Notes under the pieces: generated by a model
The model's database searches: none
Told to the model about the DNA's origin: nothing
The model's input: the letters and a program-made list of their open reading frames with translations, nothing else
Part shown: positions 24,333 to 33,296 of the stretch, piece after piece
How positions within the stretch are numbered: the first letter of the stretch is position 1
How the letters are laid out: every line of letters starts with the position of its first letter
Assembly (NCBI GenBank): GCA_964571965.1
Contig: CAZNFQ010000009.1
Span: 1 to 40,152 of the forward strand
Length of the DNA stretch: 40,152 nt
From: Sabulitectum sp964571965
GTDB lineage: Bacteria > Fermentibacterota > Fermentibacteria > Fermentibacterales > JCC-6
Direction of reading: 5' to 3'
Position numbers and translations under genes: made by a program

Positions 24333-26033
24333 ATGTCGCTTAAAGCATTTTTCCGAAATCTGAAACCGGCACCCAGGATGGAAGTTGTCTCCCGCGGGCC
24401 GGTGGAGCTGGTGGATCTCACCCTTCGCGACGGCCAGCAGTCGCTTCTGGCAACTAGAATGTCCACGGAGCAGGTTCTTGAACTTCTTCCCATGATACTG
24501 GACACCGGAGTGCAGCTTCTTGAGGTCTGGGGTGGCGCTACTCTGGACAGCGCGATGAGATATCTCAATGAGAGTCCATTCCATCGCTTGATGAGAATGA
24601 GCGAGGTTACCAAACCTTATGGTGCAGGTCTCAGGGCTCTTTCAAGGGGACAGAATCTATTCGGATACGACCCCTACCCCGATGACATTGTAAGGGATTT
24701 CAACAGAGAAGCCGTGAAAGCCGGCGTTACGGTAATGAGGATATTCGATGCCCTGAACTATACCCCGAACTTCCGGGCAGCACTGGACGGAGTCAATGAA
24801 GCAGGCGGCACCTTCGATGCAGCTGTATGCTATACCACAGGCGATCCCTACGATGTGGATCATTTCGTCAGTAAAGCGCTTGAGCTTGAAAAAATGGGCG
24901 CTCACATGGTTTCCGATAAGGACATGGCAGGGCTGAAAACCCCTGTGGACGCCTGGAACTATTACACCTCCCTTAAGAAGAACCTCAGGGTTCCGGTTGT
25001 ATCCCATACCCACTGCACCCCGGGCTTCGGGCACATCTCGGCTCTCATTGCCCTTCTAAGCGGAGTTGACAAGATCGACACGGCATTCCTTCCCCTGGCC
25101 GGCGGATCTTCGCATCCATCCATAGAGATCGTTTCCCTCTTCGCTGAGATCCTGGGAATCGATACCGGGCTGGATCTTTCAGACAAGGTTCTTTTGCCTC
25201 TTCATGATAAGATGAGAAAAGTGGTGGAAGAAGTCGAGAAGGAATTCAATCTAAAAATACACAGATCTGTCTGGCCCGGAAGGGATAAGCTCCTTCCACT
25301 TGCAGAGGAGATGATCTCTGCCCTTGCAAAGGGGAAAATGGACAGAGCCCTGGAAGCTTCCCACTCCCTGGAAAAGGCCTGCGGTTTTCCTCCTCCCAAC
25401 ATCGACGTCCTCAATGCACAGATTCCCGGCGGGATGTACTCTAATTTCGTAAATCAGCTTGCCCGCGACAACAAATCTGAATACCTTGAAAGGGCCCTTG
25501 ATGCCGTGCAGGCGGTGAGGCAGAAGGCCGGCTGGTGCCCACTTGTAACACCAACTTCCCAGATAGTGGGGGTAAAGGCCTATTTCACCGCTCTGGGCAA
25601 ATCTGTGAATCCGGTACAGTACTTCAACCTTATTGCCGGTTACTATGGAAAAACACCATTCCCGGTGGATCCCGATTACAGGGAAGAGGTATGCGGATTC
25701 AGGGACGAGAGGGAATACGATTCATCGGGATTCAACAGAGAGATCCCCGTTGCTTCCGGCACGGATCTTCCCCTTGCTGAAACCACCCATGAGAAGCTTC
25801 TCTACTACCTTTTCCCCGACAGCTCAGGTAAAAGCTATCTGGAAGGACTGAGGCAAAAGGAATGGCAGAAAATCGAAGACAAGAGGAAAGCCGAGGAAGA
25901 GATCAAGCTTGAAGCGAAAAGAGCCGAGCTTCGGGAAAACGCCGTGATGAACCGTTACGCGGACGATATGCAGTCACTTTCTCAGAGCCTTTCGAAGGCG
26001 GTGGGGAACACAGACCCGGTGAGCGAAGATTAA
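24333..26033 (+). CDS. Biotin-dependent carboxyltransferase subunit (PycB/OadA/5S-like), no biotinyl domain
   Basis: The 566-residue protein has the TIM-barrel carboxyltransferase fold of pyruvate carboxylase B, oxaloacetate decarboxylase alpha and transcarboxylase 5S. It has VDLTLRDGQQSLLATRM, EVWGGATLD, the carboxylated Lys196 in SDKDMAG, metal ligands His225 and His227 in SHTHCTPGFG, and IPGGMYSNF, followed by the conserved PTSQIVG. A charged helical tail (about 505-566) ends the protein where a biotinyl domain might be expected, and no AMKM/EAMKM motif is present. The biotin carrier and partner carboxylase must be encoded elsewhere. The exact reaction (pyruvate carboxylation, oxaloacetate decarboxylation or transcarboxylation) cannot be decided. 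Confidence 0.9.
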   Translation: MSLKAFFRNLKPAPRMEVVSRGPVELVDLTLRDGQQSLLATRMSTEQVLELLPMILDTGVQLLEVWGGATLDSAMRYLNESPFHRLMRMSEVTKPYGAGLRALSRGQNLFGYDPYPDDIVRDFNREAVKAGVTVMRIFDALNYTPNFRAALDGVNEAGGTFDAAVCYTTGDPYDVDHFVSKALELEKMGAHMVSDKDMAGLKTPVDAWNYYTSLKKNLRVPVVSHTHCTPGFGHISALIALLSGVDKIDTAFLPLAGGSSHPSIEIVSLFAEILGIDTGLDLSDKVLLPLHDKMRKVVEEVEKEFNLKIHRSVWPGRDKLLPLAEEMISALAKGKMDRALEASHSLEKACGFPPPNIDVLNAQIPGGMYSNFVNQLARDNKSEYLERALDAVQAVRQKAGWCPLVTPTSQIVGVKAYFTALGKSVNPVQYFNLIAGYYGKTPFPVDPDYREEVCGFRDEREYDSSGFNREIPVASGTDLPLAETTHEKLLYYLFPDSSGKSYLEGLRQKEWQKIEDKRKAEEEIKLEAKRAELRENAVMNRYADDMQSLSQSLSKAVGNTDPVSED

Positions 26034-26061
26034 CCGGGCTTTGAAGCTGGTGTTTGCCCGG
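26034..26061 (+). terminator. Possible hairpin terminator after the carboxyltransferase gene
   Basis: CCGGGC (26034-26039) pairs with GCCCGG (26056-26061) around a 16-base loop immediately after the TAA. No T-run follows, so it is a weak candidate. Confidence 0.35.
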
Positions 26062-26081
26062 GAGTACCTGCTTTATATATT
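26054..26081 (+). promoter_or_regulatory. Predicted promoter of the metK leader
   Basis: TTGCCC (26054-26059) and TATATT (26076-26081) are 16 bases apart. The expected start point near 26088 coincides with the first stem of the riboswitch. Confidence 0.5.
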
Positions 26082-26087
26082 ACTGGA

Positions 26088-26143
26088 ACTGTGGATTGAT
26101 TTGAGGTGTATTGCAACCACATTAAAAAAAGTGCTAAAAAGCC
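26088..26143 (+). promoter_or_regulatory. SAM-II-type riboswitch aptamer in the metK leader
   Basis: P1 is TGTGG (26090-26094) paired with CCACA (26117-26121). Its loop carries TGATTT (26097-26102) and GTATTGCAA (26108-26116). After an A-rich linker comes GCTAAAAAG (26133-26141). These three segments are those I remember as conserved in SAM-II. The pseudoknot pair is GG (26105-26106) with CC (26142-26143), swapped relative to the CC/GG in the structure I recall. The position in front of S-adenosylmethionine synthetase is the expected context. Confidence 0.75.
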
Positions 26144-26159
26144 GTCAGCCAAAACCTCG

Positions 26160-26182
26160 GGCCGTCGGTCGACGGCCTTTTT
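26160..26182 (+). terminator. Intrinsic terminator in metK leader (riboswitch expression platform)
   Basis: GGCCGTC (26160-26166), loop GGTC, GACGGCC (26171-26177), then TTTTT, ending 28 bases before the metK ATG. GCCGTC at 26141-26146, which includes the aptamer's pseudoknot CC, could pair instead with GACGGC at 26171-26176 as an antiterminator. Confidence 0.8.
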
Positions 26183-26210
26183 CTGTACTGCAAGAGGAAA
26201 TGGAGAAAAC

Positions 26211-27371
26211 ATGAGACAGCTGTTTACCAGTGAATCGGTGTCTGAGGGGCACCCTGACAAGGTCTGTGACCAGATATCCGATGCAATTCTAGACGCCCAT
26301 CTGAAACTTGACCCCATGGCCCATGTGGCCTGCGAGACACTGGTCACTACGAACTTCTGCGTTCTTGCCGGCGAGGTAAAATCCAGCGGTAAGGTTGATT
26401 ACGAAGAGATAGCAAGGGAAACCATAAAGGAAATAGGGTATACCATTCCTGAAATAGGTTTTCATTATGAGACCAACGAGTATGTGAACCGGATACATTC
26501 ACAATCCCTGGATATCGATTCGGGTGTTGAGAAGCACCAGGGAGCAGGGGATCAGGGTCTCATGTTCGGTTATGCCTGCAACGAGACCAAAGCCTACATG
26601 CCATATCCCATACATCTGTCCCACAGGCTTCTCGAAAGGCTCAGCCAGGCAAGGCGCAGCGGAGAGTTGAGCTGGGCCAGACCCGATGCAAAGAGTCAGG
26701 TCACCGTAGAGTACGAAAACGGGAATCCCGTGGGGATCTATGAGATTCTCATGTCGGTGCACCATGCTGACCATATGAACAACGATGACATGAGGAAAGA
26801 GATACGGGAAAAGGTGATCAACCCTGTTCTGGAAAACTTTGTTCCTTATCTGGAATGGACGGGGAAATGCCTGTACAATCCATCCGGAAGGTTCGTCATA
26901 GGAGGTCCTGACGGGGACACAGGCCTAACCGGCAGAAAGATAATAGTGGACACCTATGGAGGGATGGGAAGGCACGGAGGCGGTGCATTCAGCGGGAAAG
27001 ACTCCACGAAGGTAGACAGAAGTGCTGCCTACATGGCCCGTCATATAGCCAAGAACATCGTGGCCTCAGGTGTTTCTGACCGGTGCGAGATCCAGCTGGC
27101 TTATGCCATCGGGGAACCGGAACCTGTAAGTGTCAGGGTGGATACCTTCGGTACCGAGAGGGTAGGGAATGTTTCTGATATCGAAAGTGTGGTGAGAGAG
27201 ATGTTCCCTCTGCGTCCTTATCAGATAATAGATTATCTCGGGCTCAGGAAGAGCATTTTCAAAAAGACTGCTTCCTTCGGTCACTTTGGAAGAATACCCG
27301 GAGACGACGGCAGTTTCAGCTGGGAGGAAACCGACAAAGCCGAAGAACTTGCCTCCAGGCTTCTAAACTAG
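26211..27371 (+). CDS. metK: S-adenosylmethionine synthetase
   Basis: MetK makes SAM from methionine and ATP. The 386-residue protein shows SESVSEGHPDKVCDQ at the N-terminus, GAGDQGLMFGYACNET, GPDGDTGLTGRKIIVDTYGG and GGGAFSGKDSTKVDRSAAY with the P-loop-like active-site residues, and a normal C-terminus. ATG at 26211 follows GGAG by five bases. A longer in-frame extension from 26106 would translate through the riboswitch and terminator and is rejected. Control is probably by SAM feedback through the leader. The EnvC-like gene starts nine bases downstream. Confidence 0.98.
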   Translation: MRQLFTSESVSEGHPDKVCDQISDAILDAHLKLDPMAHVACETLVTTNFCVLAGEVKSSGKVDYEEIARETIKEIGYTIPEIGFHYETNEYVNRIHSQSLDIDSGVEKHQGAGDQGLMFGYACNETKAYMPYPIHLSHRLLERLSQARRSGELSWARPDAKSQVTVEYENGNPVGIYEILMSVHHADHMNNDDMRKEIREKVINPVLENFVPYLEWTGKCLYNPSGRFVIGGPDGDTGLTGRKIIVDTYGGMGRHGGGAFSGKDSTKVDRSAAYMARHIAKNIVASGVSDRCEIQLAYAIGEPEPVSVRVDTFGTERVGNVSDIESVVREMFPLRPYQIIDYLGLRKSIFKKTASFGHFGRIPGDDGSFSWEETDKAEELASRLLN

Positions 27372-27379
27372 GAGCTGAT

Positions 27380-28504
27380 ATGGGCCTTGTGGCCTTATCC
27401 GTTCTTTTCCTCTCCCTGTGCGGAAGCAGCGGTCTTGACAGTCTTGACGCAAGACTTGATCAGACAAGGCTTTTCCTGGAGGAACTTGAAAGCAGGGAAG
27501 CTTCCAGCGAGGAAATTCTGGCTGCGATACATGATCATCTTCAGGCGGCAAGGGACTACTACAACCAGCTTGCCGCCCGGGAAGTGGTCCTTACGATGGA
27601 AATACAGAATATCGATCAGCGCTGGTTCCTCACCGATTCTGCCAGGGCTGAACTTGAGGCGGGTATAGAAGACTACATAATCTTTCTGTACTCCAGGAGA
27701 AACCTTCTTGGCCCGGCGGTTCTTTTTACTCCCGGGGGGGTTAACACATACCTCAGGCGTATGGCGGTGATCAACCACATGGCTGGTGTTGCAGTAGAGC
27801 GTATCGAATACCTCGAGCAGTCGGGGGATTCCCTCTCCAACTACAGGGATTCCCTTGAAACCCTTGCTCTGGATGTGAGAGACCTGAGGATTCACATGGA
27901 AGAAGTTCAGGAGAGGATCTACCAGGAAGAGGAAAGGCAGACCATTCTCCGGCAGTCCCTCCAGAGCCAGATAGCAGCAGCCAGAGATTCAGCAGCAGCC
28001 ATGGAACAACGACGTCAGCAGCTTTCAGCCTTTGTATCCACCCTTAGCACAGGGGTTTCGTCGTCAGGGACCGTTCCGGTTCACGAAGTATCGTCAACTG
28101 CCTATTTCCCCATGAATGCCGGAAACATCTCCTGGCCGGTAAGGGGTACACTGGTAAGATCATTCGGAGCGGCAGTGGATCCGGTTTACGGAACGGAAAC
28201 AGTGAGTGACGGGATCTCCGTTGCCGTTACCGGCACAGAGGCAGGAGTTTGTGCAATCGGTCCCGGTGTGGTGCTTTATGCCAGAGAGTTTCTGAACATG
28301 GGGCGAATGGTGGTTGTGGATCACAGTGACGGATTTTACAGCGTATATGCCCATCTTGGCACACTGGACGTGAACCGTGGTGACAATGTTCAGCCGGGAA
28401 CGAGACTTGGATCCACAGGTCCCCTGCCCGGGGGAAGATCCGGCTGTTATCTCGAGATAAGGAGAGCCGGAGAGCCGGTGAATCCTTTGAATTACCTTGA
28501 GTAG
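27380..28504 (+). CDS. EnvC/NlpD-like factor: coiled coil plus degenerate LytM (M23) domain
   Basis: A 374-residue exported protein: signal peptide (about 1-16), long coiled-coil region (about 20-220, rich in Glu/Arg/Gln heptads), then a LytM domain from about 250. The zinc and catalytic positions are lost: the usual HxGxD is VSDGISV and the usual HLHFE is CYLEIR. Other M23 features (GPGVVLYAREF, VVVDHSDGFYSVYAHL, VQPGTRLGSTG) remain. Degenerate LytM proteins such as EnvC activate cell-wall amidases at the division site rather than cutting themselves. That role is inferred from family knowledge. Confidence 0.85.
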   Translation: MGLVALSVLFLSLCGSSGLDSLDARLDQTRLFLEELESREASSEEILAAIHDHLQAARDYYNQLAAREVVLTMEIQNIDQRWFLTDSARAELEAGIEDYIIFLYSRRNLLGPAVLFTPGGVNTYLRRMAVINHMAGVAVERIEYLEQSGDSLSNYRDSLETLALDVRDLRIHMEEVQERIYQEEERQTILRQSLQSQIAAARDSAAAMEQRRQQLSAFVSTLSTGVSSSGTVPVHEVSSTAYFPMNAGNISWPVRGTLVRSFGAAVDPVYGTETVSDGISVAVTGTEAGVCAIGPGVVLYAREFLNMGRMVVVDHSDGFYSVYAHLGTLDVNRGDNVQPGTRLGSTGPLPGGRSGCYLEIRRAGEPVNPLNYLE

Positions 28505-28512
28505 GTGAAACT

Positions 28513-29571
28513 ATGAAACCATTTTCAGAAATTGAGGGTCAGGACCAGGCGAAATCCCTTCTCACAGCGGCTGTTGTAAGCGGAAGACTTGCCCACGCCT
28601 ATATCCTTGCAGGACCCGACGGCAGCGGCAGACTCACCGCAGCCATGGATCTGGCCAGGGTCCACATCTGCAGGGAAACGGAATACGGTTTCTGCGGTGA
28701 ATGCAGGCACTGCTCCCAGATTTCAGGGTTTTCCCACCCCGATGTGAGATTTACCGTTCCTTCGCTTAAATCCTCGGGGCCTGAAAGTCTGGCTGAGCTC
28801 CTCAGAACCAGGGCCGAAGACGGGATTACCCCGGTCAGGTTCCCCGGCAATACATACATATCCATAGAACAGATACGGGAACTTGAAGGGAGGCTGTCCA
28901 GGAAGTCCTTCGAGGGAAGAGGGTATGTGGAAATAATTACAGATGCCCATCTCATGAGAAGAGAGGCAGCCAATGCCATGCTCAAAACTCTGGAGGAGCC
29001 TCCTGACGGAACCCTCATTATTCTGATAACCTCATCTCTGTCCGGACTTTTACCCACTGTGAGATCCCGGGCACACACCATCAGGTTTGGAAGACTCACC
29101 GGTAAAATGGTGGAGAGAGTTCTTCTCAGACGGGGCATAGATCCTGAAACCGCAGGAAAACTGTCGCTCTGCTCTGATGGCTGTCCCGGCAAGGCCCTTG
29201 ACATGAGCAGAACCGATATTGAGGAGGTTCCCCTTGCCCTGGAGATATTCAAAGCGGTTACAGAAGGATCATCCCCCATGGAAACAGCATCACTGGCCGG
29301 TGAAACCGCCCGTGAACTGGGGCGGGAAGGAACCCTGGACCTTTGCGGCGAACTCATCTCCATTGCCCACGACACAAGAAGGAAATCCTTTGGAGGTGAA
29401 CCCCTTCAGGGGAAAAGCCTGCCGGCCACTCGGGGAGTGGATGATAGTATGTTAGAGACCATCGTAGAAAGCATGCGGCTTTGCACCGCAAGAATAAAGG
29501 CAAATGTTTCGCCGGCAATGGCGCTGGCAGCGGCAATGGCCGCGGCGGCGGAAAAAGGTAAGGAACAATGA
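28513..29571 (+). CDS. holB: DNA polymerase III delta' subunit
   Basis: A 352-residue clamp-loader subunit. It starts FSEIEGQDQAKSLLTAAVVSGRLAHAYILAGPDGSGRLTAA, where the Walker A Lys is replaced by Arg as in non-hydrolysing delta' proteins. A zinc-binding cluster (CGECRHCSQISGFSHPD), ANAMLKTLEEPP and the SSLSGLLPTVRSRAHTIRF segment are characteristic. The C-terminal collar region is divergent. It overlaps ricT by ATGA, and the holB-ricT order is also found in Firmicutes. Confidence 0.9.
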   Translation: MKPFSEIEGQDQAKSLLTAAVVSGRLAHAYILAGPDGSGRLTAAMDLARVHICRETEYGFCGECRHCSQISGFSHPDVRFTVPSLKSSGPESLAELLRTRAEDGITPVRFPGNTYISIEQIRELEGRLSRKSFEGRGYVEIITDAHLMRREAANAMLKTLEEPPDGTLIILITSSLSGLLPTVRSRAHTIRFGRLTGKMVERVLLRRGIDPETAGKLSLCSDGCPGKALDMSRTDIEEVPLALEIFKAVTEGSSPMETASLAGETARELGREGTLDLCGELISIAHDTRRKSFGGEPLQGKSLPATRGVDDSMLETIVESMRLCTARIKANVSPAMALAAAMAAAAEKGKEQ

Positions 29572-30551
29572 CAGGACTCGACAGCGGAGATCAGCATCCC
29601 TTTGAAATACTTCAACTTGCGTTCAAGTCCAGAAGACTGGCCTATTTTGCGAACAATACGGGAGTTCCCGTGGACATAGGCCTTTTTGCAGTGGTTTCTG
29701 TGGACAGGGGCGAAGACATGGGCAAGGTTGTGGCCAAGCTGGATCATACCGAGATGAACAGCGATGAGCTGGAAGGAAACTTTCTGAGATTACCTGAAGC
29801 CGATGATATGGTACGCTGGGAGACGAACCGGGAATTCGAGAAGGAAGTTCTTGCCCACTGTGCAACAAGAGTTCAGGTTCGCAATCTTGAAATGAGGCTC
29901 ACGGACTGTGAAGTTCAGCTTGACCGCAACCGGATAAGGATTTTCTTTACAGCGGACCAGAGGACTGATTTCAGGGGACTGGTCAGGGATATGGCCTCGG
30001 CTTTCAGGGCAAGAATAGAGATGCGTCAGATAGGTGTGAGGGACGATGCCAAGCACAAAGACGGCGTGGGAATATGCGGAAGGCGGCTGTGCTGTGCCGG
30101 GTTTCTGAATGACTTCAAGTCAGTGACCCTCAAGTCGGTTAGAGATCAGGGTCTTTCACCGAATCCCAGCAAGGTATCAGGAGCCTGCAGTCGACTGATG
30201 TGCTGTCTGGAGTATGAGACGGAATTCTACAGAAAAGCACAAAAAACCTTTCCCCGTGCCGGGATGAATTTCAAGCTTGCGGGCAGACAGTCCTCTGTAA
30301 GGAATTGCGATATCTTCAAAGAGACGGTTTGTGTTTGTTTCGATGACAACGGCGCAGAAGAAATTCTTGATATAGAAGAATTTCACAGAAGACGTACAAT
30401 GCCGGCGCCCCCGCCCCCGGATGAACCTGAAGCTCCTGCAGTCAAGGAAGTTAAAGACAGGGAAAAGCCCGTGGATGAGAAACAGCCTGCGAAAAAGCAG
30501 AGCAGGGGGAGACGTCGTCACAGGAGAAAGAAGAACAGGAAAGAGGAATAG
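29568..30551 (+). CDS. ricT: PSP1-domain protein (RicT/YaaT-like)
   Basis: The 327-residue protein contains the PSP1 domain with its cysteine motifs GICGRRLCCAGFL and GACSRLMCCLEYE, and DQRTDFRGLVRDMASAFRARIEMRQIGVRDDAK. In Bacillus RicT is part of an iron-sulfur complex that affects RNA processing. The tail from about 285 is Pro-rich and then strongly basic (RGRRRHRRKKNRKEE), which suggests nucleic-acid or ribosome contact. ATG overlaps the holB stop by four bases. metG follows after three bases. Confidence 0.88.
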   Translation: MTGLDSGDQHPFEILQLAFKSRRLAYFANNTGVPVDIGLFAVVSVDRGEDMGKVVAKLDHTEMNSDELEGNFLRLPEADDMVRWETNREFEKEVLAHCATRVQVRNLEMRLTDCEVQLDRNRIRIFFTADQRTDFRGLVRDMASAFRARIEMRQIGVRDDAKHKDGVGICGRRLCCAGFLNDFKSVTLKSVRDQGLSPNPSKVSGACSRLMCCLEYETEFYRKAQKTFPRAGMNFKLAGRQSSVRNCDIFKETVCVCFDDNGAEEILDIEEFHRRRTMPAPPPPDEPEAPAVKEVKDREKPVDEKQPAKKQSRGRRRHRRKKNRKEE

Positions 30552-30554
30552 CCC

Positions 30555-32540
30555 ATGGCACGATACATGGTTACAAGTGCACTGCCCTATGCCAATGGAC
30601 CGCTGCATCTCGGACATCTTTCAGGAGCATATCTGCCTGCTGACATATACGTAAGATACATGCGGATGCAGGGGCATGACGTTCTCTTCTGCTCGGGTAC
30701 CGACGAGCACGGTGTGCCTATAACCATTACCGCAGAAAAAATGGGGCTCACACCTGCTGAAGTGGTGGATAAATACCACAGTGAGATAGCAGAGGATTTC
30801 AGAAATTTCGGTATAGAGTTCGATAACTTCTCACGCACCACCAGGCCTGAACACATAGAGTTTGCCCAGGGCGTTTTTCTGGAGCTTCTTGACCTTGGCC
30901 ACATCGTCCCCAGGGACATGAAGCAGCTGTACTGCCCGAGCTGCCAGCGGTACCTGCCGGACAGATACATTAACGGGACCTGCCCCAAGTGCGGTTCGGA
31001 GGAAGCCAGGGGGGACCAGTGCGAGAGCTGCGGAACCTGGACGGAACCCTTCGAACTCAAGGATCCCAGGTGCGGAATATGCGGCTCCATTCCGGAAGTC
31101 AGGGAGACCAGACACTGGTTCCTGATGCTGGATCACTTTCAGCAGTGGCTTGAAGGTTGGCTGAAGGAACAGACGGGATGGAAAAGCAACGTCCTTAAAT
31201 ACTGCAGAAGCTGGCTGGGCGACGGTCTCAGAGAGAGGGCGATCACCAGAGATATATCCTGGGGAGTTCCAGTTCCCCTGCCCGAGGCGGAAGGAAAGGT
31301 TCTTTACGTGTGGTTCGAAGCTCTTCTCGGCTACATCAGCAGCACCAGGGAGTGTCTGAAGAACAGAGGAGCAGGACCCGATGACTGGAAAAAGTACTGG
31401 CAGGATCCGGAAACCAGGCTGATCCATTTCATCGGAAAGGACAATGTGGTTTTCCACTGCATCATCGAGCCGTCCATACTTCACGGCCTTGGAAACTACA
31501 CTCTCCCCTGGAACGTCCCCGCGAATGAGTTTCTCAACATCTCAGGTGAAAAATTCTCCACAAGCAGGGGCACAGGAATAGGCATGGGTGATTATCTGGC
31601 ACACTTCCCCGCGGATCCCATGAGATATGCTCTGGCCGTGAATGCACCGGAAACCAGGGACACCGATTTCTCCTGGGTGGAATACCAGTCACGAAACAAC
31701 GAGCTGGCTGATGTTCTTGGCAATTTCGTGAACAGAACACTTAAGTTTACAGCTGGAAGATTCGAAGGAAGAGTGCCCGATGCTTCATGCGACGGTGAGA
31801 TCCTGCAGCTTATCAGGAATGCCTCAGGAGAAATTGCGGAACACATGGAGAACTTCCGGTTCAAAAAGGCGGCCTCAAGGGCAATGGACTTGGCCAGGGA
31901 GGGCAACAGGTATTTCGATACCGCACAGCCATGGAAAACCAGGAAGACAGATCCGGAAAGCTGTGCGGTAACAGTCGCCACCTGCATCAACTTCTGTGCT
32001 GCCCTTGCAACTGTATTCGAGCCTTTCATCCCCTTCTCCGCATCGAAGATCAGAAAGATGCTGAACATGGACTCTCCGAGATGGGAGGACGCGGGAGACG
32101 CGGTGTTAGCTGCCGGTCATGTTCTGGGTGAGGCGGAAATTCTCTTCACCAAGCTGGAGGAGGGATTCCAGGAGGTCATGCTGGATAAGCCCGTGGAAGA
32201 AATTCCCCCTGAAGAAGAAACCGTGGACTTCGAAGATTTCATGAAGATTCGTTTCAGGGTAGGCAGGATCATCGCCGCTGAAGACGTGAAAAAGGCTAAG
32301 AAGCTGTACAAACTCACCGTTGACACAGGAGACCGTACCAGAACCGTGGTTGCAGGCATGAAGGAGCACTACTCCAGGGAGGAGCTTGTGGGAAGACTTG
32401 CTGCAGTGGTGTGCAACCTGAAGCCTGTAAAACTCTGCGGTGTGGTAAGCGAGGGTATGCTGATGGCAAGCGACGGGGATAACGGTGTCTTCCTTCTTGA
32501 GCCTGGAAGCGATGCAAAGCCCGGAGACACCATCCGCTGA
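30555..32540 (+). CDS. metG: Methionyl-tRNA synthetase with C-terminal tRNA-binding domain
   Basis: A 661-residue class I synthetase. It has the HLGH signature (18-21), two zinc knuckles in a four-CxxC array (CPSCQRYL, CPKCG, CESCG, CGICG), the WFEALLGYIS region, KMSKS variant KFSTS (333-337), anticodon-binding helices (about 385-535), and a fused Trbp111/EMAPII-type domain (about 555-661, FMKIRFRVGRI...VVCNLKPVKLCGVVSEGMLMA). It charges tRNA-Met. ATG is three bases after the ricT stop. Confidence 0.97.
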   Translation: MARYMVTSALPYANGPLHLGHLSGAYLPADIYVRYMRMQGHDVLFCSGTDEHGVPITITAEKMGLTPAEVVDKYHSEIAEDFRNFGIEFDNFSRTTRPEHIEFAQGVFLELLDLGHIVPRDMKQLYCPSCQRYLPDRYINGTCPKCGSEEARGDQCESCGTWTEPFELKDPRCGICGSIPEVRETRHWFLMLDHFQQWLEGWLKEQTGWKSNVLKYCRSWLGDGLRERAITRDISWGVPVPLPEAEGKVLYVWFEALLGYISSTRECLKNRGAGPDDWKKYWQDPETRLIHFIGKDNVVFHCIIEPSILHGLGNYTLPWNVPANEFLNISGEKFSTSRGTGIGMGDYLAHFPADPMRYALAVNAPETRDTDFSWVEYQSRNNELADVLGNFVNRTLKFTAGRFEGRVPDASCDGEILQLIRNASGEIAEHMENFRFKKAASRAMDLAREGNRYFDTAQPWKTRKTDPESCAVTVATCINFCAALATVFEPFIPFSASKIRKMLNMDSPRWEDAGDAVLAAGHVLGEAEILFTKLEEGFQEVMLDKPVEEIPPEEETVDFEDFMKIRFRVGRIIAAEDVKKAKKLYKLTVDTGDRTRTVVAGMKEHYSREELVGRLAAVVCNLKPVKLCGVVSEGMLMASDGDNGVFLLEPGSDAKPGDTIR

Positions 32541-32542
32541 CC

Positions 32543-33256
32543 ATGAGGAAACTCCTTGTTTCTCTCCATGACGTTACTCCGGTTATGGAGGATCGCTCCA
32601 AAAGGCTGGTGGACATGATCATGGAAAAAACGGGCCCTTCTTTTACCATGCTTGTTGTTCCCGATTATCATTCAAAGGGAAGACTGGACCGGTTCCCGGA
32701 ATTCTGCGCCTGGTTGAGGCAATTGCAGACCCTGGGGGTGGAGATTGCACAGCATGGATTCACCCACCTTGATTTTTCCCGGAGAAAATCCCTTTCCGGA
32801 CGGTTCCTTACCGGTGGCGAAGGGGAGTTCTCCACCAGTGGTAAAGTGGAAGCCGAGGAACGAATAGGTGAAGGGTTCGCTATTCTATCTGATGCCCTTG
32901 GAAGGGAGCCAACGGGATTTACGGCCCCTGCATGGCTCTACAGCGGTGGAACCCTGGAAGCCCTAAAGGGTTTTTCTTTCATGTGGCGGGAACACAGATC
33001 TTTCATCGAATACAAAGGATGTGTCAGAGAAACTGCCCCTGTTATTGTGTTTGCTTCGAGAACCAGATGGAAAAGATACTGCAGCACTTTATGGTCCCTT
33101 GCAGCTCCTTTTGTTTTCTATGCCTTTCCGGAACTGAGGGCGGCTCTTCACGTGAGAGACCTTCCTCTTCTTGCGGGAGAGGTAAAACGAACCCTGGAAA
33201 CCGCCGGCTGCGGACGAGTTCCGGTTGTGTGCGGCGAATTGGCTCAGACACCTTAG
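32543..33256 (+). CDS. Polysaccharide deacetylase-like protein (DUF2334)
   Basis: A 237-residue NodB-fold protein. It has SLHDVTP at the N-terminus (catalytic-site Asp), QHGFTH (metal-binding His pair) and TGFTAPAWLY, typical of DUF2334 and related deacetylases that act on polysaccharides or N-acyl sugars. No signal peptide is evident, so a cytoplasmic sugar substrate is possible. ATG lies two bases after the metG stop, so it probably ends the metK-to-here transcript. Confidence 0.8.
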   Translation: MRKLLVSLHDVTPVMEDRSKRLVDMIMEKTGPSFTMLVVPDYHSKGRLDRFPEFCAWLRQLQTLGVEIAQHGFTHLDFSRRKSLSGRFLTGGEGEFSTSGKVEAEERIGEGFAILSDALGREPTGFTAPAWLYSGGTLEALKGFSFMWREHRSFIEYKGCVRETAPVIVFASRTRWKRYCSTLWSLAAPFVFYAFPELRAALHVRDLPLLAGEVKRTLETAGCGRVPVVCGELAQTP

Positions 33257-33296
33257 GCGCGTTTTCGTATATATTTGAATCCCCGCCGGTTATCTT

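Noticed and set aside
26106..26210. In-frame N-terminal extension of MetK
   Set aside because: It would translate through the riboswitch and terminator. MRQLFTSESVSEGHPDK is the normal MetK start.
28599..29375. 258-residue open frame on the minus strand
   Set aside because: It is antisense to holB. The Ser/Leu/Arg-rich composition is typical of a shadow frame.
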